Source: Symsagittifera roscoffensis (lineage: Eukaryota > Xenacoelomorpha > Acoela > Convolutidae). From it: DNA of 64,000 bases. Positions 12,356 through 25,176 of the stretch are shown in pieces (within the stretch, counting starts at the first letter, position 1; every line of letters begins with the position of its first letter). The notes under the pieces were generated by a model. That model had not been told where the DNA came from, did not search any database, and saw nothing but the letters and a program-made list of their open reading frames with translations. The translations under genes were made by a program, and so were the position numbers. Location of the stretch: positions 11,657,186 through 11,721,185 of the forward strand of contig NC_087069.1 of the NCBI RefSeq assembly GCF_963678635.1. Direction: 5' to 3'.

Positions 12356-14957
12356 TATAATTATCGTTTTATTTTTTTTTCAAACTTTTTTTTATCAAAA
12401 TAAATAAACATGCAGAGCATAATTTCATAGATCGCAATAGTTTTTTATCAAAATAATTGTGTATTTATCTAGTGACTATTTATTTATTTAGGTTTAGAAA
12501 AGAAAGACACTAGCGAGTTTCATACGACACTTGATCCTCTATGTTCTTTGTTTGTGGAACGTAAAATTGGACGAATAAAAATCTACTCTAAGCCACTGTT
12601 CTTTTCCATCCTCTATATGAATGATCTGAAATTGGACTTGAAGCAGATGCAGAAAACTTTGTATAGCTAGTTCAGATTAGGTAAACGTATTTTCTTGGAT
12701 GATCTCTAAAAAAATTTTCCAGGTCCATGATTTACATATTTTTTATAATGACTACTTGGGCCGCGTATTTTTTCTCATTCTAACTTTTGGATAGCTGTGG
12801 CGTTTTTTGAACATTTATAACGTTGAGTTCTTCAAGCAACAAGACTGCTCGTATCAGGGAGAAGCTCTAATTGTTCTGTCTGCCCGCCGATGTCTTTGAA
12901 ACAATTTTTCACAACATCATTTGAGATAAAAATGATGGAAGTTTCCAAAAATAATAATAAAATTTGATGTTTTGATTAAAAACTTTCCTAATTTGCCCCA
13001 CACGCTAGCGTATTATTATCAACAAGTAAATTGCCTCAATTGGGAAGTTACATGAGCGGATTGAATAGCCTCTTACGCGTTAACAGCTTATTAACACGAA
13101 ATATCTGGCGCAGTAACTTAGCCAAAATGCAAATTTTTAAACCCTGATAAGTTTTTTTTGAAAACTGATAAGTTTTTTTGAGCACTGATAAAAACAACTT
13201 TTTAAAAATAATCTCTGAAACAACTGGCTTTTAGATGGTATAAAAATTTCGTTGATGCGTGGAAATTGCCTGGAGAAAAAATTACCACCCCTTACACGAA
13301 GTTTCCGTCACTTCTTAGCAAGTCGGAACAAAACATCAATGCAAGCTATTTATAGATAAATAATAATTTTGATTACTACATTTTTTCCAGAAGGAGAAGA
13401 TGAGTATTCAAACAAAAAGTTTTTGAGTTGAAATCAGAATTGCTCTCTCATTTAAAACTCAAAGTTTTTGACGTTTACGCAGACAACTTCCTGTTGTACA
13501 TGCCAATTTCCTGGCAACTTTTTTATAATGACTGCTTGGGCCGCAAATTTTTTCTCATTCCAAACTCCATAACACTGTTGAATTTTTGTTGATTAGTCAA
13601 ACTCACAATACCGTTTTTTAACCAAATGCTTCTATGAAAAATCAGAATACTTTTTATTTGAGACTGTTTCCTTTATCCAATTGATATTTTCTTAACTTTC
13701 ACCTTTTTCTGGCAAAACCTATACTGAACTGTTCTAGCAATTTTTTTTTCACAAGATATATCGAGCCATAAAAAATACTGAGACAAAGTAACTCAAAAAA
13801 AAACCAAATTGACACAAGAAAATCGTTTCTCAGATTATATCTCAAATAAGTTTTCAAAACCAAACATTAAAAAACCTTTTTTTTGGATAAGTTTTTCGAG
13901 TTTTTATCACTTAAATGTCGTTAGAAAATCAGACTTCAATTTGCCCCTCAGCGTACAATTTTGTCAGTTTAATTTCTTCTCGTGCAAAACTAGAGAACTT
14001 AATTTACTGCGCTTGTGCCTTCTGTGCTTCCGGTTTGAAAGTTTCCCAAAAAGAGAAGGTGATCAAAAACACAATTTTACGAAAATCCTGAAAAATAGGA
14101 TTGTTATAAAAATTTGTTCTTCAATGCTTAAAAAGAAAAAAGTTCAAAATTTATTTTAACTAGCGAAACTTGCTTACCATTTTGTGGTTCATTGCTTCTG
14201 TAGAATGCACTGACTTTAGTTTTTGTTTCCGACACTTACTCTAGTTTTTTTTAGAATGGTAGTAATGCTCAGTAATGCTAATTAAATAAATCAGTTTTGT
14301 GAAACTCTGATAAAAAAAGTCGCTTAAGCATTTTTTCTCAGCTAATTCAATTGACAAAAGCAAGTTTCAATTTTTCCATTTTCTGAGTAATTCAATTTTT
14401 AATTGTCTGAGTAATTCAAACTAAAAATAGCAGTTCAAAGGTTAAAATTTGTCTTTATTTTTTTTATATGTGACTAAGTTTTGTGATGTGGCAGAATCTC
14501 CTCTCAATTATCAAAAAAAAATCATTTTTGTTTTCACAATAGCAAAATGGCGTCACTTGGATCTAGTATAAGAATCTATTTTCTGATGATATTTTTTGCT
14601 TTTTTTTAAAAAAAATTCACCTAAAATTTTCCATTGCTCTAGTAAATCAGCTCTACTCTAATCTGCATAAATCTACAAAATTATAGAAACAATTAAAGTT
14701 AAATTCAGCAGCCAGAATTGAGGTTTTTACTATCGAAGGTTGCTTAATTTGCGTTGCGCTTGCGTCCAACCCAAAACATCGGTTCAAATCGGTACTGATT
14801 TTCCGTAACATTTGTGGCTCCCCGAGGGACAACTTTTGCCATGTCTCTAATGCATTACTGGCTTGTCCGTTGTTCTGGCGTCAGCAGATTCATCTGTGCT
14901 AGTCCCTGTGCAGATTACTAATCTCTGAGTTGAAGAATTAGAACAAACCACATTATC
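12356..14957. other. AT-rich non-coding stretch
   Basis: No supportable gene. A ~43-bp block (ATAATGACTACTTGGGCCGC plus flank) occurs at about 12743 and again at about 13520 in direct orientation. A short CTGATAAGTTTTTT repeat lies at 13140-13190. Long A and T runs dominate. Confidence 0.5.
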
Positions 14958-16431
14958 GCATTATGACGCCACTCTATTGCTAGAATTCCTCTAGGGCTAT
15001 CTGAATTCCTAGCCGGGTACTGTCAGCTACAACAGACAACAGGAACTAGAAATTCAGAACAGCCATTTCTTAGGAATCCCCAACAATGCTAAATTGCTGT
15101 TTCAGGGTTCCAAGACACATTTTTTGATCCCAAAAAAGCACTAAAATTGGGAACTCCTAAAATTGTGATGGGGATTCTTATTAAAAAATGTGCCAATAAA
15201 AACAATTGATATTCAAAGACAATGTCGTAGAATCGCCGAGGTCGAATTAAAGCTGTTCGGGTTCGAGCAACAGTGATATGTTATCATTGAGGAGAATTGT
15301 TCACAGTTAACAAATCCTCTGGCAAGAACGTTTTTAAAAACTTTGAGATATTAGATTTCGGTGGGAATTAAAAACAAGCATATGCAAAGCTTCCTTTAAA
15401 TTTTTGTAGAATGAATACTTTCAACAAGTCAACAAAAAATGAAGAAAAAAACGGAAAAGAAATAGCAAAAAGTTTAATTTTCAACTCAGAAGAAATATTC
15501 CTTGCAGTAAATATTCTATCCGAGTTTTTACTTTCTTTAAAGAAATATATGTTGATCAGTCTGAGGACCTGTCAGTTGACCTTGCCGACATCTAGCTGGT
15601 TCGTGCATGCTAAAACTAAAATTGCAATTGATATTTTTTTTCTCAATCATATAGTTGCCACAATTCATTCTGTACATCGAATCCGTTTACTCGTCTGGAC
15701 CATGTAAGCAACCTCTGCCCCTCCCCTCATAGGACCAAGGGAACAATCTCCCCACTCAAATAAATGAAAAACTCAAGCAGTAAGGCCTGCATGTACTATG
15801 CTCAAACCTGATTGGCTAAGAACGATCTCCTCCCTAGTTTTTAGGGGGAGATTGTTCAGTTGGTCCTTACGTCGCCATCAGAATAGAATAGAGTGGTCGC
15901 TTTGCCAAGGTTCATGCCAAATTTTGTACGCTCTTAAGAATATTCTTCTCAAGTTTTTGTGATTTTTTTTTTCAGATAGAAAAATTCACCTTTGCGATAC
16001 TAAAATAAGTCTGTGTTTCTAATCTGTCTCTAAGCAGGAAGCTGAAATTCGTCTTTGGTCATATGCCGATTTAATGTTTTACCCCCAAATGCTTTTTTAC
16101 TAAGCTCTACTCAAAAAACGAAGCGACGAGCCATTGGGAGTTCGCACGACCCAATCAAAAGTATATCAAAGCAAATAAGGTGCTAGAAAACCCCGACTTA
16201 GTGATCTAGCAATCCCCAATTCTCAGCTTGCTGAGTTGAGGATTTCAGTGTCGGGGATTCCTCGCGAAAATTGAGTTCTGCCATTTTTAACCATGTAAGC
16301 ATAAGAACATGGAATCCCAGGTTTTTAAAAAAGAGGATTGCCAAAAGCCATGTTTAATCACTTCGTTATGGGAATCCTAAGGCTTGAACCCGGTTTTTAG
16401 CAAAAAACACCATGGAGTGGCGCCATAATGC
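14958..16431. mobile_element. possible element bounded by 17-bp inverted repeats
   Basis: GCATTATGACGCCACTC at 14958-14974 faces GAGTGGCGCCATAATGC at 16415-16431, with one mismatch. No transposase is visible between them. The interior has several copies of GGGGATTC / GAATCCCC text in both orientations and a separate small MITE at 15731-15867. No target duplication was identified, so the assignment is tentative. Confidence 0.4.
15731..15867. mobile_element. 137-bp MITE with ~23-bp inverted ends
   Basis: AGGACCAAGGGAACAATC at 15731 and its inverted counterpart GATTGTTCAGTTGGTCCT ending at 15867 form imperfect terminal inverted repeats that continue inward through CTCCCC/GGGGAG. There is no coding capacity. 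Confidence 0.7.
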
Positions 16432-16875
16432 TGTTGCTAGCAGAAAAAAACTCAGTGTTTGGTTTTTGCACAAAACGTAACGCAAACAGTGATTTTTTCA
16501 GTGTTTCTTGATTCGTTTTTGTGATGCCATCAACGATTTGCTGAACTGTAGATTAAAAATTTTGAAGTTTGGAAAACTAATATCTTGGTTCCTTTTTTCG
16601 CTTGATGGTTTGCATCGATCTTTCTACTTAGCAACAGCCCCTATGATTCGACTGGGATGGGGAAGTGTTTTATTCCTTTATTTTCGAAAAATGGATTTTT
16701 AGAGCTCTCTTGAATCCCGTTCCATGGTCCATTCTGATTGTTTCTGGAATCACACCAATAGATTTTGAAAAAATATCATTGGCGACCAAAATATGCCAGC
16801 GCTTTTTTTGGTATTTAGCGGCCCCGCAAATTCAAGCTGTAGTTTTTGATTAGGTGCTAAAACTTTTGGTGGCGG

Positions 16876-19430
16876 TTAAGAAGAGTTATTTGTTTTTAAA
16901 GTTTTGATAACTTTACCAAACAAATTATACTCTGGTCGTTTCTCCCAATTATTCACTATTTGGCGGTTCAAAAGGCCGCGAAATATACTCCGACGCGTCC
17001 ATCTTGGCCGCTTGTTTCTAATAGAATTGATGACGCCGGCCAGTACCGCACTTTGAATTCGTTCCGGTATAGCACGCGTTTTGTCCACTAAGACGCAGTT
17101 GTTTTTTACTGGCCAGAATTGGGCCTTATACGCCACCAGTTTGTTGTATGACAGCACATTCTTTTTTGTGACAGCTGTACGCATTGGGACTAGGAACCAA
17201 TCTTTTCCTGTGAGTTAGGCTAGCAGGTCGACATCAAATAGGTCAAGGAGGCCAACCAATCTCCTCTTGTCTTGAGTGATGAGGGGCTTGCGCCCGTTGA
17301 TTGCTTGGAACCCACTTGAAAAATCGCTTGCTTTCCGGCTTGCCTCTTCAAAAGCTGTCTTTGGCATTTTTCCAAGAGGTGAGGCAAACCAACCCGAGCA
17401 TTAGGTCTCTTTGCCACGAAGCGCTTCTTGGAATGTCTTATCCAAGCTTTTATGCCAGCACGTATCATGTCGAATCGACTGAGATGATTCGTTGATCCTT
17501 TCGATGAGGGCGCATATCATTTGTTACTTTGAGCACGGAAGTTAGAGAAGGATCTACTAAAATTTTGTTCAATAGTTGTATTCGCCCTGCCTATACTACT
17601 GCTGGAAGCTTTAGGAAGATCTAGTTGTGATGTGTTCAAAATTGAACTTGCTCGTGAGATAAAAAATCGAGGACAATGATTGTTCTTAACTCATCAGCTT
17701 TACCATATCTAGTTTGCAAACTGGTTTCTGATTGGTCGGTCGATTTTGCGCATGAATTTGTGATCTCTAGCGGCAAATTCGGTATCCAAGAATTTGAAGT
17801 CGTTCCGGTATAGCACGCTTTTTGTCTACTAAGACGCAGTTGTTGACTAAGTGCCAGAATTGGGCCTTATACGCCACCAGTTTGTTGTATGACAGCACAT
17901 TCTTTTTTGTGATAGCTGTACGCATTGGGACTAGGAACCAATCTTCTCATGTGAGTTCGGCTAGCAGGTCGACATCAAATAGATCAAGGAGGCCAACCAA
18001 TCTCCTCTTGTCTTGAGTGATGAGGGGCTTGCGCCCGTTGATTGCGTGGACCACACTTGAAAAATCGCTTGCTTTCCGGCTTGCCTCTTCAAAAGCTGTC
18101 TTTGGCATTTTTCCAAGAGGTGAGGCAAACCAACCCGAGCATTAGGTCTCTTTGCCACGAAGCGCTTCTTGGAATGTCTTATCCAAGCTTTTATGCCAGC
18201 ACGTATCATGTCGAATCGACTGAGCTGATTCGTTGATCCTTTCGATGAGGGCGCATATCATTTGTTACTTTGAGCACGGAAGTTAGAGAAGGATCTACTA
18301 AAATTTTGTTCAATAGTTGTATTCGCCCTGCCTATACTACTGCTGGAAGCTTTAGGAAGATCTAGTTGTGATGTGTTCAAAATTGAACTTGCTCGTGAGA
18401 TAAAAAATCGAGGACAATGATTGTTCTTAACTCATCAGCTTTACCATATCTAGTTTGCAAACTGGTTTCTGATTGGTCGGTCGATTTTGCGCATGAATTT
18501 GTGATCTCTAGCGGCAAATTCGGTATCCAAGAATTTGAAGTCGTTCCGGTATAGCACGCTTTTTGTCTACTAAGACGCAGTTGTTGACTAAGTGCCAGAA
18601 TTGGGCCTTATACGCCACCAGTTTGTTGTATGACAGCACATTCTTTTTTGTGATAGCTGTACGCATTGGGACTAGGAACCAATCTTCTCATGTGAGTTCG
18701 GCTAGCAGGTCGACATCAAATAGATCAAGGAGGCCAACCAATCTCCTCTTGTCTTGAGTGATGAGGGGCTTGCGCCCGTTGATTGCGTGGACCACACTTG
18801 AACAATCGCCTGCTGTCCGGCTTGCCTCTTTAAAAGCTCTCTGTGGCGCATTTTTCTAGGAGGTGAGGCAAACTAACCCGAAGCGCTTCTTGGAATGTTT
18901 TATCAAAGCTTTTTGCGATCACGTATCAAGTCGAATCGGCTGAACTGGTTGGTTGATCCTGTCAATGAGGGCGCGTATCATTTGTTACTTTGAGCACGGA
19001 TGTTAGAGAAGGATTTACTAAAATTTTGTTCAATTTTGTATTCGCCATGTCTATATTACTGCTTGAAGCATTAGGAAGATCTAGTTGTGGTGTAATCAAT
19101 ATTGAACTTGCTCGTGAGATGAAAAATTGGAGACAATGATTGTTCTTAACTCATCAGCTTTACCATATCTAGTTTGCAAACTGGTTTGTGATTGGTCGGT
19201 CGATTTTGCGCATGAATTTGTGATCTCTAGCGGCGAGTTCGGTATCCAATATTTTTGCTTATTTTTCTGTATTTAACCAGGATCGTAGTATCCTCTTTTG
19301 ATGCCCTCTGGCGTGAAAGATAACCTTGAAATGCTGCCTTCTGGTCGGCTGAGCTCATAGCCACGATCTGAACCTTTTGGTCAAGAGGTGACCAGTTTTG
19401 CCTGAAATGAGACAGTATATATTTGTCAAT
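16876..19430 (-). pseudogene. decayed minus-strand reading frames of unknown origin
   Basis: On the minus strand, broken frames run through the tandem array: about 72 codons at 19355-19573, 82-codon frames at 17961-18209 and 17220-17468, and 102 codons at 16876-17184. They have better amino-acid balance than random AT-rich frames, including a Trp-Thr-Arg-Arg motif and basic stretches, but stop codons and frame changes separate them. I recognise no family. A decayed retroelement or DNA-transposon gene is likeliest, given the neighbourhood. Confidence 0.35.
17061..19243. repeat. threefold tandem array, unit ~741 bp
   Basis: Units start at the shared text GTTCCGGTATAGCACGC at 17061, 17803 and 18544 (spacings 742 and 741). 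The overlaps of units 1/2 and 2/3 are nearly identical, while the last unit diverges strongly from about 18800 onward. That points to recent unequal duplication superimposed on an older pair. The units carry parts of the decayed minus-strand frames. Confidence 0.85.
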
Positions 19431-19668
19431 CCGTTATGAAACGTTGCAAATGATTGAGAGTACCAATGAGGGATCTGAGTTATTTGATAGTTTTCTAAGT
19501 GGTCTAAGTGACTTGATTGCCTCGTTTTTCGAGAACTTAGGAGCATTCCCGGTTTCATCCATTTTGAACCCAACTCAAATAAGTTTATTAACTGGAAACT
19601 ACCATTTATTTAACTTTAAGGCCCAGATTTTTTCGTCAAATCGTTTTATGACCTTCTTGACGTCAATC

Positions 19669-19868
19669 NNNNNNNNNNNNNNNNNNNNNNNNNNNNNNNN
19701 NNNNNNNNNNNNNNNNNNNNNNNNNNNNNNNNNNNNNNNNNNNNNNNNNNNNNNNNNNNNNNNNNNNNNNNNNNNNNNNNNNNNNNNNNNNNNNNNNNNN
19801 NNNNNNNNNNNNNNNNNNNNNNNNNNNNNNNNNNNNNNNNNNNNNNNNNNNNNNNNNNNNNNNNNNNN
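19669..19868. other. assembly gap, 200 N
   Basis: Exactly 200 unknown bases, the usual placeholder for a gap of unknown size. The right edge coincides with the start of a duplicated block, so the gap probably marks unresolved repeat structure. Confidence 0.99.
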
Positions 19869-21291
19869 CTAAGAATTTAGAGGCAAATTTACCTTTAGTC
19901 ACTCAAGGTTAGTGATATTGTGAAGTAAATTTTACCTCAAGTCTACCTTGAAATTACTAACGGTAAATTCTTACCTTAAAAAGAGGTAATTTAGGTACGT
20001 TCAAGAACATTTGCAAAACATTGTTTAACAACAAGGTCGGAAGTGTTTCTTGTATCAAAAAATTGATGGTATTTTCTATGTATTTTAATTTACTTTACCT
20101 TAATTGGGTTAACAGTTATTTACGATTTGACTTTGATACTTTCATTCTCTCTCCAGCCTAGAGAATGCTCGCTCACTTTTTAAAGTTTCAATTTTCAGAT
20201 TATTTCACTTCTTTTTTAAACCTTTTAATTGTATGTAAGTAGAATTAGCAGTAACAATGTAACTTTTTATCAAGGCGCAGTCAAACAACTAATCTAACGT
20301 GGATCCGCCAGTTCAGTAGGAAGAATGGAGCGATCTTTTCCATCTAGCTACAGTCGCTTAGGAAGATGTGGATATCGAAAAAAAATTTTGAACCAATTAA
20401 AAGATACCACTCACAACCACCATAATTTAACGGATCGTCAAAAAATGTATCGGAAAACCAGAAAACAGTTAGACTTGAAAGAAATATCCGAGAACAGACA
20501 TGAAAGAATCGCATCGATTAAGACGGAAGGATGACGACAAAAAAACGGCATCGATGAAGACGGAAACTAAACTAATCAACGCAATTTCTCTACTTAACCC
20601 TCGGAAACGTAAAAAAAGGATCTTTGGACAAAAATTCACAAGAGTGAAAGTTCTTCCAATTTCTTTCGCGTTTGTCAAAAAAAAAACAAATGTCACTTTC
20701 GAATGATCAAATTGCTACACAAAAAACAACGCGAAATAGAATCATTGGAAAATTTTTTGGGAGCCTCAGCCAAAACAATTAAAAAGTGTCACAAATTCGC
20801 CGGTAAGACACATGGATAAGAGATATTTTCATTTGAAAACAAAAAGCTCAGATATCCAGAAAAAATACTGACAGAAACTCTCCCACTTCTGGAACCAATA
20901 AACTTTGCATTGATAGACAAAAAAGGAAAACCAGTCATATGAAAATGACTTATAGAGTTAAATCCAACGGATCATCTGTACATAAGTCTTACAATCAATT
21001 TAACGTCAAAAGAGAACCAACTTTAAATATTGCGCGAAACAAAACCTGTATGAAATGAGGCCATACGTTCTCGAAAGTTCACCTTGCAGTCTGTTCGGCG
21101 AAAAAAAGAAGCTGCACATTCTGTAAACACAGATTCTCGAAAGTTCACCTTGCAGTCTGTTCGGCGAAGAAAAGAAGCTGCACATTCTGTAAACACAGAG
21201 GAAACTTTACTAGACTAAGTAAATCTTGTCGTAAAACTGTAATTATTGTAGATGCCCAAAATAAAGATAATACAGATTTTAATTATTCATC
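19869..21291 (+). repeat. duplicated block, copy 1 (abuts gap)
   Basis: Matches 21476-22899 with only a handful of differences (for example one extra A near 19980/21590). It begins at the gap edge, so its true left end is unknown. It contains the 5' part of the decayed Gypsy element. Confidence 0.9.
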
Positions 21292-21475
21292 AAAAATTGG
21301 CATATGGACTAAATAGACCAAGCAAAACATAGTTTTAAGATGATTAATTTTGTAACCCCACGCTTTAAGTTGTATGATTCATGGGAAAGAACCCAAACTG
21401 TATCCAATCTTTTTTCTCAGTGAGTCTAAGACCCGCAAAAATCAAACCAAGGTTTCTGTTCTCTGAGACTGCACT

Positions 21476-22899
21476 CTAAGAATTTAGAGGCAAATTTACC
21501 TTTAGTCACTCAAGGTTAGTGATATTGTGAAGTAAATTTTACCTCAAGTCTACCTTGAAATTACTAACGGTAAATTCTTACTTTAAAAAAGAGGTAATTT
21601 AGGTACGTTCAAGAACATTTGCAAAACATTGTTTAACAACAAGGTCGGAAGTGTTTCTTGTATCAAAAAATTGATGGTATTTTCTATGTTTTTTAATTTA
21701 CTTTACCTTAATTGGGTTAACAGTTATTTACGATTTGACTTTGATACTTTCATTCTCTCTCCAGCCTAGAGAATGCTCGCTCACTTTTTAAAGTTTCAAC
21801 TTTCAGATTATTTCACTTCTTTTTTAAACCTTTTAATTGTATGTAAGTAGAATTAGCAGTAACAATGTAACTTTTTATCAAGGCGCAGTCAAACAACTAA
21901 TCTAACGTGGATCCGCCAGTTCAGTAGGAAGAATGGAGCGATCTTTTCCATCTAGCTACAGTCGCTTAGGAAGATGTGGATATCGAAAAAAAATTTTGAA
22001 CCAATTAAAAGATACCACTCACAACCACCATAATTTAACGGATCGTCAAAAAATGTATCGGAAAACCAGAAAACAGTTAGACTTGAAAGAAATATCCGAG
22101 AACAGACATGAAAGAATCGCATCGATTAAGACGGAAGGATGACGACAAAAAAACGGCATCGATGAAGACGGAAACTAAACTAATCAACGCAATTTCTCTA
22201 CTTAACCCTCGGAAACGTAAAAAAAGGATCTTTGGACAAAAATTCACAAGAGTGAAAGTTCTTCCAATTTCTTTCGCGTTTGTCAAAAAAAAAACAAATG
22301 TCACTTTCGAATGATCAAATTGCTACACAAAAAACAACGCGAAATAGAATCATTGGAAAATTTTTTGGGAGCCTCAGCCAAAACAATTAAAAAGTGTCAC
22401 AAATTCGCCGGTAAGACACATGGATAAGAGATATTTTCATTTGAAAACAAAAAGCTCAGATATCCAGAAAAAATACTGACAGAAACTCTCCCACTTCTGG
22501 AACCAATAAACTTTGCATTGATAGACAAAAAAGGAAAACCAGTCATATGAAAATGACTTATAGAGTTAAATCCAACGGATCATCTGTACATAAGTCTTAC
22601 AATCAATTTAACGTCAAAAGAGAACCAACTTTAAATATTGCGCGAAACAATACCTGTATGAAATGAGGCCATACGTTCTCGAAAGTTCACCTTGCAGTCT
22701 GTTCGGCGAAAAAAAGAAGCTGCACATTCTGTAAACACAGATTCTCGAAAGTTCACCTTGCAGTCTGTTCGGCGAAGAAAAGAAGCTGCACATTCTGTAA
22801 ACACAGAGGAAACTTTACTAGACTAAGTAAATCTTGTCGTAAAACTGTAATTATTGTAGATGCCCAAAATAAAGATAATACAGATTTTAATTATTCATC
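21476..22899 (+). repeat. duplicated block, copy 2
   Basis: Near-identical to 19869-21291 at an offset of 1607-1608 bp. Both copies share the same internal 66-bp in-frame duplication, so that arose before the block was duplicated. Copy 2 continues into the rest of the element; copy 1 breaks off after 21291. Confidence 0.9.
22660..22840 (+). pseudogene. Gag zinc-knuckle relic with in-frame 66-bp duplication
   Basis: The translation shows Cys-x2 then a lost Cys (TGA), Gly-His, then Cys-Ser-Ala-Lys-Lys...Cys-x2-Cys and a further Cys, the spacing of the double zinc knuckle of metazoan Gypsy Gag. A 66-bp segment starting at TTCTCGAAAG (22676) is repeated immediately, adding 22 codons in frame. 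The same structure is present at 21050-21230. Confidence 0.6.
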
Positions 22900-23896
22900 G
22901 CATCAACTGGATTTAAATAACGACCGTGTAAATAGAGAGTGCTGTGGAGTGATCAATACATGGTCAGAATCCGGAAAAAGCGACAACGTTGATTTTTCTG
23001 TATTAAATCTAACTACGAAGGAAAAATGAAGGTAAAGAACTCAAGAAAATGCTTAACATCGGCCTCGCTAAAAAAAAACAGTTAAAATTAATTATACAAG
23101 TGGACTCTGCCAGCCTTGTTAGCTTCCTCAAAAAAGAAATGTCATCTACGAACTGAAATTACGTGACCACCCGTTTGAATCAAACGACAAAGGAATTGTA
23201 TTGCGGCTTTACTGACAATGCCATTAACATCACTGGCAAACTGATAGACCCAATCTTCTCAATGGGATGTTCAAATCAAGAATTCCACTTTTTCCTAACA
23301 GAGAGGAAAATCATCCGATATAAAAACTTGCCAAAAGGAGGAAAAGAGGTCTCACAGAAGGAGGAATAGAGGTCCTCATTTTCAGACCAAAGTTATATGT
23401 TAACCTAAAAAGTTTAATTCTAATGCCAAAAAAGATAGAGAAATCGAATATAATTCCACTCTTTTTAAAAAAATAATCGTTCGGGTTGGAAAAACAAAAA
23501 ATCAAATTAAAAATACCCTTTTTTGAACTTCTAAAGTTTATTCAGTTACAGGATAAAGTCATTACACCTCACTTATTTCAGCCAGTAAAATCCAAACTAA
23601 ATCAACTCAAATCAGAAAAAAAAAACATTGAATAGTAGGTTAATTGGGAAGAGAAAGATTCATTCTGCAATTTTTTATTAATTGCAAAGAAGATGAGTCA
23701 ATCAACTTAGCCCCAGACTCTGAGCTCACCCACAAGCAGATAAACAAAAACAAATAACAAAAGCCCAAAAATCACGACCTAATTGATGCACAAGTTCTGA
23801 ATGATTCTGTTGCAGTCCTTCGGTTCACTGATTTAAATATGAAGAACGCCAATAGCCATCTTTCACTGTATAATTTCACTAGTAATCAGTGTAATT

Positions 23897-24360
23897 TTGT
23901 ATTTTATTATAGTAGGAGGGAATATAACCGGCACCTATCAGTTTTTAACTGGGTTTCATGGACCTGGCGATATGCTTGACGAATTTGAAAAAATCAGGTA
24001 CTCAGAGTTAAAAAAAAACCCATTTAAAATTTGTTATTTAGACGGTATTCTAATTGCATCCAAAGGATTTTTCTTACAACCCAAAAACACTGTTGATAAA
24101 TTTTCATCAATTTTAGACTACTCTAATATCGACATAGATTGGCTGATATGCAAACGTTTCCAAAAACAATTAGAATACTCAGATTTAAGTTTAAGAATCT
24201 GGAATTTCCCTGCTGATAGATAAAACAAAAGCAATCAAAGACCTAACCATTCCAAAAACCTGAAAGAATTTAGATCGTTATCCGGGTCCAGGAACCAGTA
24301 CCTTAAGATCACCGAAGCCTAGCATCCTTGGGAAGCCGACTACACCACCTGTTAGTTATG
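23897..24360 (+). pseudogene. reverse transcriptase relic
   Basis: A 108-codon frame contains Tyr-Leu-Asp-Gly-Ile-Leu-Ile-Ala-Ser, the catalytic YLDD box with the second Asp changed to Gly. It is followed by a thumb-like segment (Ile-Lys-Asp-Leu-x-Ile-Pro-Lys) in a shifted frame. The enzyme would be inactive. Confidence 0.65.
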
Positions 24361-24549
24361 AAATCATTTTTTCATTGGATAGAAGGTCACACAAAATTTT
24401 TCGAGAGAATTGAAAAAGAAAAAGTAAATCTGACAAAATGAATCGTTTCGACGAAAACCGTAACACCAGAAAAATTACCCTCGCTTCAAATAATGGACTC
24501 TTTAGATCAACTCCACGAGAATGATTGGAGTACGGTTTCTTTTGCTTCA

Positions 24550-24880
24550 AGATCTTTAAGCCCGCGCCAATCGTATAACTTCACTAACGATTTAGATTTT
24601 CTAGGTTTGGGCGATAGAATTCCTTAAAAATTACCTATATGTATCAGATTTGAAATTGCTATGGATCACAAACTCCTCGTTTCTGCCCTGTCAACAAGCC
24701 ACGGGAATAAAACTTACCACAGCAATTTAACTAGATGGGTTGATTGTTTGTTTCCGTTTAGTTTTACAATTAAACACTTGGCAGGAAACGATACGGGGTT
24801 CACGGAGCCTCTCATTTTGACGAAAGTTTTGTGGTGGCAACCAAAAACAAAAAAATGGTTCGGTATACCATACGTTTAAA
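24550..24880 (+). pseudogene. RNase H relic of Gypsy Pol
   Basis: The frame at 24661 encodes Met-Asp-His-Lys-Leu-Leu-Val-Ser-Ala-Leu, then Lys-Thr-Tyr-His-x-Asn-Leu-Thr-Arg-Trp-Val-Asp and Ile-Lys-His-Leu-Ala-Gly. That is the typical TDHK...LTRW-D-L-x-F...H-x-x-G-x end of Gypsy RNase H. The Thr of TDHK is Met, and stops precede it. Confidence 0.75.
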
Positions 24881-25176
24881 TAAAAACTGTATTGCAATGG
24901 GATTGGTCAAATTTGGAAGTTTCCGATTACGGAAGATTGCGTGATTACTTTTTAGCATCAGTGCTAAAAACTATGAACTTCCAATTTGTAACACAAAACA
25001 AAATCGAAATGAATTTTCTAATTCTAAATAATTTTTTTCGACTTACTCTAATTTGATTCTTCAATAACTTCTATTTTAATTTCTGATTTTTGTTTTTTAA
25101 TCCTTAATCAAAGCCTAAATAATTCTTTTTCAGATAGAAATTATGTAAAAACGGTAAATATGGCAAACAAAAAAAA

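Noticed and set aside
13809..14159. 116-codon plus-strand frame
   Set aside because: Phe/Lys/Asn-rich composition expected from AT-rich DNA, no motif, no neighbouring gene signals.
15411..15707. 98-codon plus-strand frame
   Set aside because: No domain, ends at the edge of a MITE, and lies inside a probable inverted-repeat element.
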